From NCBI GenBank assembly GCA_030272155.1, contig CP126191.1, forward strand, positions 2,006,501 to 2,070,500: a stretch of 64,000 nucleotides of DNA, read 5' to 3'. Below, piece by piece: positions 11,749 through 24,200 of this stretch. The DNA is from Tetradesmus obliquus. Lineage: Eukaryota > Chlorophyta > Chlorophyceae > Sphaeropleales > Scenedesmaceae. The notes beneath the pieces are model-generated. The model did not search any database. It had not been told where the DNA came from and saw nothing but the letters and a program-made list of their open reading frames with translations. How positions within the stretch are numbered: position 1 is the first letter of the stretch; every line of letters begins with the position of its first letter. The position numbers and the translations under genes were made by a program.

Positions 11749-13040
11749 CAACCGCGCCCCGTAACGGAGCGGAAACTACGACTATTATTGCCTCTCTATT
11801 GGTGAGGGGTAGACCACCTAGACCCCCTCACCGCCTTCACCAGGCAGCAGGTGGGGGTTACCCATACGGTTGGCTGCGTGCCAGCCAACAAGATGAGAAA
11901 TCCTCGTGCCAGTGCCTTGTGGTGTACAGAGCTTGGAATAAGGCTGCTCGTGACGCTACGTGAGGGCGATTGCTGCACAATGATTCCGTACCAGGAATTT
12001 CATTTTTCGTCCGAACCTGCGTGCTTATTCATTGTATGATGACGTACGCATCGTTGAAGTGTACAGGCAGTCGCCATTACATTGTGGTAGAAGTTGGTGG
12101 ATGTTACATCACTGGCAAGGGCACTGCACGCAACAGTCCTTGCATGCATTCAGCGCCAGAACCCAGCCGGCTGGCAGCAAGCTAGATCTGTTCTGTCAGC
12201 GCAAAATACTATGCAGGCTTCATCTCTGCTTCCTCAGCAACGGACGCTTGCCGCCACAACACAGCCATGATGTCAACACTGTGATAACAGAACATCAGGC
12301 AGGACCCTGACAGCCAAACACAGAGCATAGCATATGCAAACTCTCTGTCAATAGCCTGTGCCTGCCGGCAGCTGTGCATGAGAACCATCACACAGCACAA
12401 ATGACCGACTGTCTTCTGACAAGACAGCCTCCACCCTGGCACCCCAGCACATGGCTGATGGCATAATGCTTTCATCGAGCTGTATCAAATTGTTAAGCTG
12501 CTACTACGTCTGCCAAATGCACTGCTTCCCACGCATCCCATACATGCACACCAGCACCCTCGTGACCCAGGGTGCAGGCCGAGCCGCTGGCACGGCAAGA
12601 TGCCATGCACAGGCACATGCGCATGCACGATTCCGCCCGCTCTTGCTGATTGCAGCCTACTGCTGCTGCTACTGCTGCATCGCGTGGCAGGCCAGCTGCG
12701 TGGACCTTGCTGCTAATGATGAAACAGGCACCACGAACTGCCACAGAATAAGCATGCGCCTGGTCAGCACCTGCGCATGCTGCTGCTGTGCACCAGCCAG
12801 CCTCTGCTAACCCAGCAGCTGCTGCTGCGCCAGAAGGTGGAGGCTTGCACCACAGTTGGTGCGAAGATGTGTGACAGCGCGATCCCGCCATCTTCATAGC
12901 TGCTGTCTACATCCACCAGCAGCAGCTGCTGCCATGCCTGCCAGCTGCAGTCCCTCCAGCCCCTACTGTCCTCCTTCCTGCAAGCGCCCCTCACTTCCTG
13001 CAAGCCGCTTCCCTTTCCTGCAACCAGAGCCCCGGTAATA

Positions 13041-13851
13041 TCACTGCGTCTCCCACAGCTCCACATCGCCAAGCGCCACTGTCATGCCGTTCAGCTGCGG
13101 GCTGAGCTTTATGTAGTAGCCGAGCCTGCTGTTGTCACGTGCATGGCCACGCACATAGTGCTCCACCAGCCGCTGCTGATCTGCCTCCTCTGTGGCATCC
13201 AGCGGTGTGAGTTTGTCCAGGTAGTCGCCTTGCACGTACACGTGGCAGTCTGCGTAAGCTGGGTCAAACACGTGCGGCATGAAGTTGTCGTTTTTGAACT
13301 GGCCGTACTCCTGCAGCGGCAGCAGGGGACAGGGCAAGGCAGAATGCAGGGTGAGGGGGGCAGGAGAGGGGGAGACACGCATCACATGCTGCACTTGCAG
13401 GAATGCAGACAGTCACCGAACAAGTATGGTTTGGTTGCACCAAGAAAGCTTGAAGCAAGACACAGCGTGCTCAGGCAGCTTGATGCGTCAATATGGAGCT
13501 CCAGCAAACAGGATGCAGCTGGTTTGATGCTGAACACACCAAAGTGTCGCACGGGTGAATGCCGTACTTGGAAGGCTGTCAAGCTCTATTGCAATGCTTG
13601 ATGCTGTGCTTGGAGGCAAGGTGAAATGCAGCAGAAGCACAGCAGCAGCAGAAGCAGCAGCAGCACCCTACCTGCAGTGTAGTGGCCAGGTTGCTGCCCT
13701 CGATGCCCCTAACGGTGTGCCTGACGCCAGATTTGTCGATCACGAAGATTTGAACCATCTTGTCAAAGACCGTGGGCGTGGAAGAGGAGCAACGCACCCA
13801 GCTAGTGGCCAGCGGGCCCATCAGCTGCTTGCCCAGCGCCCTGAGCGCCAT
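13041..13851 (-). CDS. C1-FDX, ferredoxin-like bridge subunit of mitochondrial complex I
   Basis: Two exons (13672-13851 and 13041-13310) give 149 residues resembling plant C1-FDX, the ferredoxin-fold protein that bridges the membrane and peripheral arms of plant and algal complex I. Shared features are the N-terminal DKMVQIFVIDKSGVRHTVRG strand-turn region, the motif RDNSRLGYYIKLSPQLNGM and the acidic-aromatic end LGDVELWETQ. The first 30 residues (MALRALGKQLMGPLATSW...) suit a mitochondrial presequence. Only two cysteines are visible in the whole protein, one of them in the presequence, so the four ligands of a 2Fe-2S cluster are absent. The fold but not the cluster appears to be kept. Start at 13851 is the first ATG in frame. 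It is head-to-head with the ABCD gene. Confidence 0.85.
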
Positions 13852-14388
13852 TTTGAGCTGCTAGTAGCCAATGAGGCGCCTGATCAGTAGCTGGGGGCCC
13901 GCAGGGCAGCACGATGCCAGAGCAGGTGTATGATCTGGAAACGTGGCAAGTGCTGAAACCACTTTCAAAGTTACTAAATGCTGGATTGCTGATGATACTG
14001 AGGTTCCTTGCAGCAGATGCCTGGGCAGGCAGGCGAACGGCCTGTCAGAATGACATGCCCTGAAAACCTACGCTGGACAATCGTTTCGTTCGCTGTCTCC
14101 AGAATTATAAACTCCAAGATACGTTCTGATTCGATTAACGTAGCACAACGACTTGCCTTCGCCAGACACAGCAAGGATCCTTACTTGCTGCAGCACACCA
14201 TCATCTTTCTGAGCATCATGCTTACCACAGAGAACCTTGTTTGTATCTCCAGCTTGCCAGTCCACTGAAAAACATGTAAACCTTGCCGGACAGCTGACCC
14301 TGTCAGCTGCAGGCACGCCTGCCGCAGGGTGGGAAACATCAGCTAGCACAGGCACCAGCCCCAACTGCAGCTCACAAGCAAACGCAGC
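13852..14388. promoter_or_regulatory. Shared upstream region of C1-FDX and the ABCD transporter
   Basis: 537 bases separate the two divergent start codons. A TATAAA-like string lies near 14105, 280 bases upstream of the ABCD start, too far to be a confident TATA box. Nothing else is recognised. Confidence 0.45.
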
Positions 14389-17356
14389 ATGGGGTTTTCC
14401 TCCCATGCTTTACAGTATGGCACTAGCTACAAACACAGACAGGAAGAAGCTTCGCAGGAGCAAGAACAGGACCTGCAACAGCCACTGCTGCAGCCTGCTA
14501 GCCAGCCTGATAGAGGCAGGCAACACCAGCAGCGTGCAGGCACCTACTCAAATATGCACAACACAGCAGCAGCAGGGTTAAACGCAGCAGCAAACTTTCC
14601 ATCACGCCCAGTGGACCTAGGCTGGGTGTTTGCGTGCCGGCTGTGGCACATCCTGCTGCTTGTCAGGGGTGCTATCCCTGCAGTGCTGCTGGCAGCAATG
14701 GCAGTTTCTGAAGCAGTCATCATCTCCCGAATTGGCACCATATCCAGCAAATTCTACCAGGCTTTTGTGGATAACCAGCGCAGCGCTGCTACGCACCTCA
14801 TGCTGTGGAGCGGCGGCTGTTATGCGGCAACCACACTGTTCTTCACACTGAAGAGCAGCTTGCAGGACTTTCTGGCATGGCGCTGGCGTGCAGCGCTGAC
14901 GCTGCACCTGCAGCAGCTGTACTGCAGCAACCTGGCGTTCCTGAGCCTGCAGGTGGGCGAGCAGCAGCAGCAGCAGCAGCAGCCGTGGTACTAGTAACCA
15001 TATAAGCATTCTCTGTGCCAACGCCGCAGCTGAAGAACTGGGGTGCAGGCCGTCTGCACTCGGCACCACTGGAAGGGTTGGCGTTGGCATACCAAAGGAG
15101 CAGTAGCAGTAGCAGCAGCAGCTGTCTTGAAGTAGTGAAGCAGCACCTGAGCTGGTGGAGCAGCTGTGCAGCAGACATGTGCAGCAGGGCTGGCTCTGTA
15201 CCCTTGAAACAACACCGTGGTCTTCTATGCTATGCTCACATTTTGCTGTTGCTGCTACTGCCACGGCCAGGACATTGACAACCCGGACCAGCGGCTGTCG
15301 CAGGACCTGCCGCTGCTCACGCGCAGCCTGGCTGACACACTGGCAGTGCTGGTGGCAGCGCCCTTCAATGTGGCCTGGTACACGCAGCTCACACACCAGG
15401 TGAGGGACTGGGTTCGAAGAGAGTGAAGTGTGGCAGTAGCAGCGCATGCAAACATCCTGGTAGTGCGGCGGCAAAAGCAGCAGGGCTAATCTGGACACAA
15501 ATGATGTGTGCTTCATCTGGTTTTACATCTCATGTGTGCTTGCTACTGCCGCGCAGGTGTTTGGCAGCTGGCTGCCTGTGGCGGCTGCGTACGGCTTCTT
15601 TGCTGTGGGGCTGCTGGCGCAGCGCCTGGCCATGCTGCCTGTGGCTGCCGCTGTGTTTGACCAGGAGGCGGCTGAGGGGTGCTTTAGGTTTGACCAGATG
15701 CGGTTCAGGGCCTGGGCCCAGGAGATTGCACTGTACAGGTGTGTGTTGGGCGGTGCCATAGCATGATATCAATCACATATCCTGGTTATCAGCTGTTTAC
15801 CTGTAGTGTTGATGCTGTGGGGTCAGCAACTTGAGTTGAGAGGCGTGTGGCATTATTCACTGTTGAGACTGGCCACGCTGGCATCAAGGATCCCACCGTG
15901 TGCCTGCCACTGGCTCCACTGGCTGCTGCCTCCATGTGTGCGCCGTTGGAGCAGCGCGAGTTGAAGCCTCCCTATCAAAGGTCCAGTGCTATGCATGTGT
16001 CGGCCTATCACTGTTACAACCATCCGCCTGCCCTCTTTTCTCCCCATGTCTGCGCCAGTGGAGCAGCGCCACCTGGAAGCGTCCATCTCCCACGTCAAGC
16101 GCCATGCTTGTCTTGACCATATAATGTTACTTTCACGATCATGTTCAGCCATTTGCCTGCCGTTTTTCTTCTTGTATTGCTCTCCAGGTCTGCGCCAGTG
16201 GAGCAGCGCCACCTGGAGGGCTCCCTCTCCCACGTGCTCGCCTGCCAAGGCCGGCTGCTGCTGCGCCGCGCCGCGCTCACTGCAGCCACCAAGCTGCTTG
16301 AATACGGCGGGCTGGTGGTCAACTTTGGCTGCCTGGCGGCTGCTGTGTTTGGCGGCGGCTGGGAGGCTGACAGGGCCAGCCCTGGGGGCCTGGCTGCCAA
16401 GGTGTCTGTGGCATCTTTTTATCTGCTGACGCTCATCTACAGCTTCACCCAGGTGGGCAGGCGTGATTTGTGTTGATAAAGTCATGATAACACCATGTCA
16501 ACTTGGAAGGTCGTAGGCTGCCAAGGTGTATGTGGCGTCCTTTTATCTGCTGACGCTCATTTACAGCTTCACACAGGTAGGGTAGCCAGAGTTGTTGTTC
16601 TTACAGGGAGGGGTTGTAGCAGTGCACTGACCTGGCCATTCTGTGGAGTGCCTCATCTACAGCTTCACCCAGGTGGGGAGGCGTGATCTGTGTTGACAAA
16701 GTCATTGTAAAACCATGTACCTTGGAAGGTTACCTTGGTTGGCTGTCAAGGTGGCATCTTCTACCTGCTGACGCTCATCTACAGCTTCACACAGGTGGGG
16801 CAGCTTGAGGTGTAGTTTTTACAAGGAGGGGATTGTGCAGTGCAGTAGCTTGGGCTTCTGTGTAGCGCCTGTCACTTGACAGCCGGAGTGGTTGGCATGC
16901 AGCCGCCAGCTGCTGCTAGTCAACAGGCTGGTCAACATTCAACGGGCATTCAGGCCTGCAATTTTCACGGTGGCTCCAGTGGCTGTCATTGACGTGACAA
17001 CATGTGTTTCTGTGCAGGTGTTAGACCTAGCCGACAAGGTGTCAGGCCTAGCAGGCTTGACAGCACGCGTCAGCCAGCTGTTGGAGGCGCTGCAGCAACA
17101 GCAGCAGAATCAGCAGCCACCAACCGCGCCACAGCAGCAGCAGCAGCAGCAGCAGGGGAAGCAGCGCACGCCACACAAGCAGCAGCATACACAGACGCAG
17201 CAGGAGGAACAGCAGCAGCTGCTGCTGTTGGGTGATGGTACTGCGCCGTCTCACAAGCGCTATGCCAGTCAGGCTGTGCTGCTGCAGCCACCGCAGCTGA
17301 TCAGGGTGGCAGGGCCTGGCAGTGTGACTGAGCAAGCCACACCCGTCAACTGCATT

Positions 17357-17390
<34 letters not shown>

Positions 17391-20300
17391 TGGATGGGCA
17401 ATGCATCGCATCACTACAGCCGCCTGCACAGCAGCAGCAGCAGCAGCAGCAGCTGATGCAGATCAGTGTGCACTCTCTGGGTGCTGACCTGCTGCTGCAT
17501 CAGGTGCGGCGCGCCTTCCCTGACTCGCCCCGCCTGGCGCCCCTCACTGCAGTGGTCACCTTCCAGTTCTGTGGCAGCGCCAAGCAGCTGATGCAGCAGC
17601 AGCAGCAGCAGCAGTGGTTGTCGCCGCCTCAGTCTGCAACCTGCTGGACTGACCCAAGCAGCAGCAGCAGCAGGCTGCAGAGAGGTGTGGCTACCACGCC
17701 AGGGCAGGGACAGCGGCAGCAGCAGCAGCAATGGGCGATGCAGGGCGGTTGCCACAGGGCAGTCAGTGCGCCGCTGCCGTCGCCTTCTTGCTTTGCTGCA
17801 AACCAGGGTACTGCTGTACACTCTAGCACAAGTACTAGCAGCAGCAGCAGCGGCGGCGGCGGCAGCAGCCTGCCTTCACCTGCACGACCACCACCATCAG
17901 CAGCAGCAGCAGCAGGGCCTGATGCAGCTGCTGGTGGTGGCGGCTGCTGCCCCTGCAGTGGTGACAGTGGTGCTGATGGTAGCACCACTTCCACTGCTGG
18001 CTGCAGCTGCCTGTGCAGTGCTGGGGAGATGCAAGCCATGCTGGCTGTGTTTCTGGCGTGGCAGCAGCAGGTGTGCAGCTTCATCACTGCAAGGTGGGTA
18101 CCTGACCACGCTGTGACACAAGTTGTTGCGGATCCAGGATCTTCATACTTTACAGCGATGCAGAGGTGTTCAGACCAATGCATGACTCAGTCACGCTTGC
18201 CTGCGGCAACACACCCTCGCCTGCAGCACCTGACTTGGAGCACCTGACTAGTTAGCAACTCAGCCCTTGCACTCTGTAGCGTAACACACGGCTTGGCCTT
18301 CGCCCCTCACCCACACCGTCTTGTCACACAACACAGGGGCTGCTGGGCAGATGCGCTGGACCCCCGTACCGGAACAGCCATGCACGGCAGGCCAGGCCAG
18401 CCCTACGATGAGGTCATAGGCGCACAAGTGCTGCTGGGGTACCCCACACAGCAGCAGCAGCAGCAGCAGCCTGGAGGCCTGCGGCTGATCAGCCACCCGA
18501 CAGCAGGCACCCAGGTGCGTGCAATGGGGACAACAGCAGCAGCAGCAGCGGCAGCTTGAATGCATTGACTGCGGACCTACACGTTATTTGTGCTGCATGT
18601 GCAGATGCTGCAAGTGATGCAAGGGTACGCCCAACTAGCTGTGTACTCATCCTGGTGTATTTTGTGTCATGCTGCTGCTGCTGCTGGTGGTGGTGGTGGC
18701 GGTGTTGCTGCTGCAGGTGTACCCAGCCAGCCTTTTCACCTCTGCCCCGCTGCAGCTGGTGAGGGAGGCACTCAGGGCTGCTGCTGCACCTGCTGCGGAG
18801 CCTGTGCCAGCAGCTGGCAGCACCAGCAGCAGCAGCAGCAGCTTGGCTCCTGCAGGCACAGGCGCAGGGGCAGTTCCTTATGGCTGTGATAGCAGCAGCA
18901 GCAGTGTGGCTCAACTGCCACTCCTGGCAGCACCATCGCCAGCCACAGCAGCAGCAGCAGCCGCAGACCCAACGCAGCAGCAGCAGCAGCTGCTGTTGGA
19001 ATGCAGCGGCCTGTCAGTGAGCACCCCATCGGGCCTGCCCATTGTCAGGGACTTGTCCCTCAGCCTGACAGCACCAGCAGCAGCAGCAGCAGCAGCAACT
19101 GCAGCCAGCAGCAGTGGAGTGGCTTCTCTGCTGATTAGGGGCCCCAGCGGGTGCGGCAAAAGCACTCTGCTGAAGTGCCTGGCTGGGCTGTGGCCTGCAG
19201 ATGCAGGCAGGTTCAGCTTGCCAGCTGCTTCTAGTGCGAGATCAGCTGCAGCAGCAGGCTGCGCTGCTGCTTCTGCTGCTGCTGCTGCTGCTGGTGGTGG
19301 TGGTGGAGTGCTGTTCCTGCCGCAGCGCATGCTGGCTGCTCCTGGTGCTACTTTGAGGGAGCAGCTGGTGTATCCGGCTACCCTGTCTGCATATGCGTGC
19401 AGCTGCAGCAGCAGCAGCAGCAGCAGCAGCAGTGTTGTGCAGCGCAGTAGGCGGAGGCTGTTCAGCGAGAGCAAGGGCAGCAAGCTACCTACCATAGCAT
19501 CATCAACAGCACCTCTCGCAGCAGCAGCAGCAGCTGGTGTATCCGGCAGTCATCAGGTGTTGTGCATGCCTTCTGGTTTCAATGCAGCATCAGCAGCAGC
19601 AGCAGCAGCAGGAGCAGCAGCATGCAAGCAGCGCCAGCAGCCGCTGCGGGTGCAGTTGGCATCTTGGTGGCAGGATCGGCTGTCTTGCGGCATCAAGCAT
19701 GGGACATCCCGGCAGCAGCAGCAGCGGCAGCAGTCACAGCAGCGGCATTGTACAGTATCCAGGCATAGACAGCAGCAGCAGCAGCAGGAGTGCATAGCGC
19801 ACTACGTCCACAGTAGCACAGATTATACGACAGACGGCAGCAGCGGCGGCAGTGAGCAGTGCTGCACATCCTGCCAGCAGCTGCTGGCAGCGCTGCAACG
19901 CGCAGGGCTGTCCTATCTACTGGCTGCACTGCCAGCAGGGTTGGACTCTACAGCAGACGACTGGGGTTCAGTGCTGTCTCCTGGGGAGATGCAGCGCTTG
20001 GGTTTTGCCAGGGTTTTGCTGCATAAGCCGCTGCTTGCGATTTTGGATGAGGCGACGAGCTCACTGCCTGGCGAGGTTGCTGTGGCGCTGTATCAGCAGC
20101 TGCAGGGGGCTGGCGTGAGCTATGTGAGTGTGGGGCACAGCAGTAGCTTGCTGGGGGTGCATGGGCAGGCGCTGAGCATAGCAGCAGACGGGGCGGGTGG
20201 CTGGCTGTTACAGAGTGATGCCGATAAGGTATGGCTTACAAGAAGACTATTATTATTACAGAGTGTGCAGGGGCCTGGCTAGCACGGCAGCAGCTGCAGC

Positions 20301-20532
20301 AACTCGATGAAAAGCAGTCAATGGCCATCTGTATAGGTGTGGTGGTGCGGCATCAGGAAGTTGTGATAGTGGACATGTGTGTGAGGTGCTTGTGCATAGG
20401 CGGCATGCAGTGCAGCTGCATGCAGCTGCAACATTGTCGGTGTTGACTTAAACAGCAAGTGAGTTGAGTGATTGTTGCAAGCTGTTCTTGCAGGAAGGCC
20501 ACGGTGCTCCTTTGGGCCTTTTGCTTGCCTGA
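14389..20532 (+). CDS. ABC transporter, subfamily D type half-transporter with giant low-complexity linker
   Basis: ABCD-type half-transporters dimerise to move acyl-CoA or related substrates across peroxisomal or plastid membranes. Exons: 14389-14952, 15271-15399, 15557-15738, 16188-16452, 17018-18093, 18337-18514, probably 18603-18638, 18717-20228 and 20494-20532. The membrane domain shows WHILLLVRGAIPAV, FLAWRWRAALTLHLQ, DIDNPDQRL (a family signature) and PVEQRHLEGSL. The nucleotide-binding domain has Walker A GPSGCGKST, Q-loop FLPQRMLA, signature LSPGEMQR, Walker B LLAILDEATSS and H-loop SVGHSSSL, close to the SbmA/ABCD4/plant ABCD2 branch. About 550 residues of Q/S/A-rich sequence separate VLDLADKVSGLAGLTARV from the NBD, and another ~170-residue insertion splits the NBD. 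An exon or a few residues may be missing before DIDNPDQ. The start is tentative; 14554 is an alternative. Confidence 0.85.
15932..16100 (+). repeat. Two copies of the 5' end of ABCD exon 4 in the upstream intron
   Basis: 16048-16098 repeats the true exon start (16188 onward: CTGCGCCAGTGGAGCAGCGCC and following) at an offset of 140 bases, with a few changes farther in. 15932-15978 is an older, more diverged copy. Neither is needed for the coding model. Confidence 0.8.
16516..16800 (+). repeat. Three copies of the 3' end and donor of ABCD exon 4 in the downstream intron
   Basis: Copies at 16516-16577, 16651-16719 and 16741-16800 repeat the exon end that encodes FYLLTLIYSFTQ and its GT donor, along with intron sequence such as GGCGTGAT...GTGTTGA. 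The first copy is flanked by GTAG and GTAGGG, so it could be spliced as a 60-base in-frame cassette (16517-16576). Confidence 0.85.
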
Positions 20533-21340
20533 TACAACATGTCGTACACCCAAACTCTCTGTGAACACCCTGCTAAGCAAGAAAAAGACAAAGCAATGCT
20601 TGGGCAGCAAAGAAGAAGAAGACTTGTGTGACTTGGGCAGCTGGCTTGGGGGTTGTGTGACGCGTGTGTGTGACAGGTGCTGCATTTTCAGGCCAATGCA
20701 ATGCCGACGTCCCATATGCATCCCGGATAAGCGGTGTTCATGGCACATGACCTTACATTCGTTGTGTGTACACATGATCTTCGTGCATGATGCACAGGTC
20801 GGCCAAGTTGACTGCTGAGTAGGACAATTCAGTTTTGGTGCCACCTTGCCTGCCATCTCTGCTGGTCATTGTCCAAGTACTTTTGCATTTTTTCGATTCC
20901 GTGCCAGCTGCAAGCTGCAATTGCGGCGGTCTAGGTGGTGGTGTGAGACGAGCGTGTGAGACATCTCTGCTGTCGCAGCGACGGGCTTTGTCGCAGGTAT
21001 GTAAATCTTCGAATCCTATTTTCAAAAAATTTACACCACTGTTTGGGTCCAGATCCAACCGACGGAAAAACCCCTCGGACCAAATGGTGTCAATGGTCGA
21101 TTTTGCCCTGTTTAATCACCGCCCAAGACGTCATCTTGGTGTATAAGTGTTGCATGGTGCTCTTTGATCTGCATCTACACCGTCATTATACAGCTACAGA
21201 ACATACAGAGACTTCATCTTACCACCTTGACAACTTCTCGGTACCTGCCGAGAAGCCTCTGTACCGCTATATATCCCCGTATCTGGTCGACAACACTTGC
21301 TGAAACTTTTCAGTAATTGACACATTGCGTTTGAGCAGCC
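20533..21340 (+). promoter_or_regulatory. ABCD 3' region and P450 promoter
   Basis: A TGTAA at 21000-21004 is the first after the ABCD stop. TATATAT at 21268-21274 lies about 70 bases before the P450 start codon, a reasonable place for a TATA box with a short leader. No gene is seen in this 0.8 kb. Confidence 0.5.
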
Positions 21341-24200
21341 ATGGAGGCCGCATGGAGCCTTGATGCAGCAGCATGCGCAGGCCGGGGCAGCACTGCTGGA
21401 TTTGAGCTCGCCGCGGCAACAGCTCTCTGTGCTGTCCTGCTGGTATTTCTTGTCACGCTCAAAAGGTATGCACCAGCGCGATCTAGCCACGCCATGCTGT
21501 CCATGCAGCAATTGCCCTGTCCCGCCTGCCAGCTGCCTGGCACCTGCACATGCCCAGCCCAGCGCACCTTACACTCTGCAAGCCAGCGCTTGCATCATGC
21601 ATAAACCGTCTCAACACACAAGTTAAACCTCCCTATATCTCAAAGTACACTGCCTGCGGGTGCTGCTGATGCCCTTGCAGGAAGAACAGCTATGACCTAG
21701 ACCGCATCCCAGGCCCCTGGAGGCATGCCTGGCCTGTTCTGGGCAATATGCTGGAGTGCCTGAGGCCAGACTTCCATCGCGTGCTGCTGGCCTGGTCAGA
21801 CAAGTATGGAGGCATCGTGCGCGCGCAGTTCCTCCACCAGCCCGCACTCATTGTCACAGACCCAGCAGCGCTTGCAGCCATCATGGGCAGGGGAGAAGGT
21901 GCCATGGACAAAGCAGCGATCACGTACGCGCCCATCAACCGCATGTGCACGCCGCACGGAGAGGTCAACCTGCTGACGTCAGCAGCTGATGACAGCTGGA
22001 AGGCAGTCAGGAAGGCAGTGGCGGTCAGCTTTAGCATGCAGGTGAGAGCCGAGCAGCAGCTGCTGCAAACCTGTAACATTGCAACATAGTCAGCAGGGTG
22101 CACTGCACCAACTGTAGAGACAGCAAGCTTCAGCTGTAGATGGATACTTGATCGGTTGCGGCAGGCAACTGTCACAGCTATCAATGATGAAGCCAGTCAC
22201 GTACGCTGCCAGTGCACAGTAGCCGCCAACTGCGCCAGCTGCCTGCTGGCTTCCACACACCTGCCAGGTGGGCAGTGCTTGCTGATTGCTCAAGTACATG
22301 ACTGACAAGCTCTGCCGTTGCTGCTGCTGCTGCTGCTGCTGCTGTGCAGAACATCAAGAAGAAGTTCCCCCTGGTGCTGGGCCGCATCAACCAGCTGTGT
22401 GAGCGCCTGGCAGCAGCAGGCCCCGGCACCTCCATCGATGTGGACCAGGCAGCGCTGCGTGTGACCCTGGACGTGATCGGCCTGGTGAGTGTAAAATGAC
22501 AGTTTGTGCCGCTGCAGGCTGCTGCATATGCATGCTGCTGTTGGTGGAGTATTGGTGGTTGCTGATGGTATGCCTGACCAGAGCATGCTGATAGGAACAT
22601 GGATATGAATATGGTCAGAAGGCAGTTTGCTTGCACAGCACAGACGACAGCTTGCTTGCATGCAGCAGGGTTGCAGCAGCACACCTAGCCATGCTCGCAA
22701 GGCCAGCGTAGCATCGATAGGCTCCCCCGTTCAGTGACAGTATTAACTGCTTGATAGCCTGCTTTCGACTCGCTGCCATCTCCTGGGCAACCTTGGACCT
22801 CACACTGTCCTACCTGCTGCTGCTGCTGCCGAACCCTCGACACACACCACCTCCCCATTGCCTCGCCTGCTTGCAGGCTGGCTTCGGCCAGGACTACGCC
22901 AGCGTCAGCCAGGACACCCCGGCCTACGACCACCTGCTGCGTGTGCTGCCCCGCTGCTTCACCGAGGTCATGCTGCGCATCGCCAACCCGCTGCGCCCGC
23001 TGCTGCCCAGCCTGTTCAAGAAGGGCGCCAAGGGCTCCGCAGCTTTCTTGGCATTTCAAACCGAGATGAACGCGCTGCTGAAGCAGCTGGAGGCGCGGGG
23101 CACTCCTGCAGAGGACGACACCGACATCGGCAGCCAGCTGCTGCGTGCCATGCAGCAATCCAAGGGTGCCATCAGCCGCGAGCGCGTGCTCAGTGAAATC
23201 GGCATGCTGTTTGTGGAGGGCTTCGAGACCACCGGCCACACCACCAGCTGGACGCTGTTCAACATCGCCAGCGTCCCCAGCGTGCAGCAGAAGATTGCCG
23301 AGGAGCTGGACTCCCTGGGACTGCTTGCGAAGCCGGGCTGCCCGCCACCCCGCGAGCTGGAATGGGAGGACCTCAAGCGCATGCCGTACCTTACAGCTTG
23401 CGCGAAGGAGGCCATGCGCATGCTTCCCGTCGTGTCAGTTATGGCGCGTGTTTCCGGCACCGATGGGATGAAGGTGGGGCCCTACCGCGTGCCGCAGGGC
23501 ACACTTGTGGCCACACCCCTTTTTGCAATCCACAACACGGTTCACAACTGGGACGAGCCGGAGCAGTTCCGGCCCGAGCGCTGGCTGGCCGTGCCGGCAG
23601 AGACCTACGTGTTCAACAGCAGGGAGGCTGCAGCAGCAGCAGGCGGAGCAGGCGCTGCAGCTGCGGCAGCCAGCAGCAAGCGCGGCATCACCTTCATGCC
23701 CTTCAGCGAGGGGCCGCGCAACTGCGTTGGACAGGTGAGGCCCTGCCTTGGCTGCTGCCGCCTGCCTTCTTGCGCCAGCATCTCGTGAGATACTTGCATT
23801 CTTGTCATTGCCCAAGTGCCAACGCTGGGCAGACGGCAGCCCTGCAGCCCTGCACTACCCCATGCGCACTTGTGCTGCTGCTGCCAACGTGCTTACAACC
23901 CTAGCAGGCAGCACAGCAGGCTGTTTAAAGCATTGCACAGGCCTTGCGGTGCACACGAAAGACCCCTTCACTGACCCCACCCCGCCTGTCCTGCTGCTGC
24001 TGCTGCTGTTGCAGTCCCTGGCCAAGATGGAGGTACTGTGCCTGCTGGCCAAACTCTGCAGCACCTTTGACATCAGCCTTGCCCCTGAGATGGGCGGCCG
24101 TGAGGGCGTGCGCAGCCGCGAGAGCACACACCTCACGCTGCAAACAGCAGGCACCAAAGGCATCCGCTGCCACCTGCAACCTCGCGCTGCTGCCGTGTAG
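21341..24200 (+). CDS. Cytochrome P450 monooxygenase
   Basis: Five exons (21341-21465, 21681-22041, 22350-22484, 22877-23734, 24015-24200) give 554 residues with a complete P450 plan. A hydrophobic N-terminal anchor (FELAAATALCAVLLVFLVTL) is followed by the hinge IPGPW, the I-helix FVEGFETTGHTTSW where the oxygen-activating threonines sit, the K-helix ExxR as KEAMR, and the heme-binding loop FSEGPRNCVGQ with its cysteine thiolate ligand. The anchor suggests an endoplasmic reticulum or plastid envelope membrane. An Ala-rich insertion of about 25 residues precedes the heme loop (SREAAAAAGGAG...). Substrate and CYP number cannot be assigned by eye. Exon 3 is preceded by a (CTG)n tract. No TGTAA is seen between the stop and the next gene. 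Confidence 0.93.

Larger units (their letters stand above)
9855..13040. other. Long convergent intergenic region between RPA2 and C1-FDX
   Basis: About 3.2 kb with no supportable gene. It should hold both 3' UTRs. Visible items are a TGTAA at 10218-10222, a 31-base direct repeat around 10545-10615, a CTG run near 10800-10850, and an inverted fragment at about 11706-11748 related to the ABCD gene. The AT-richer, less repetitive texture of 11000-12100 differs from its surroundings, but I find no coding or transposon signature there. Confidence 0.5.

Noticed and set aside
11640-11900. Possible small DNA transposon around the repeated GCCAACAAGATGA motif
   Set aside because: No terminal inverted repeats or target-site duplication could be defined.
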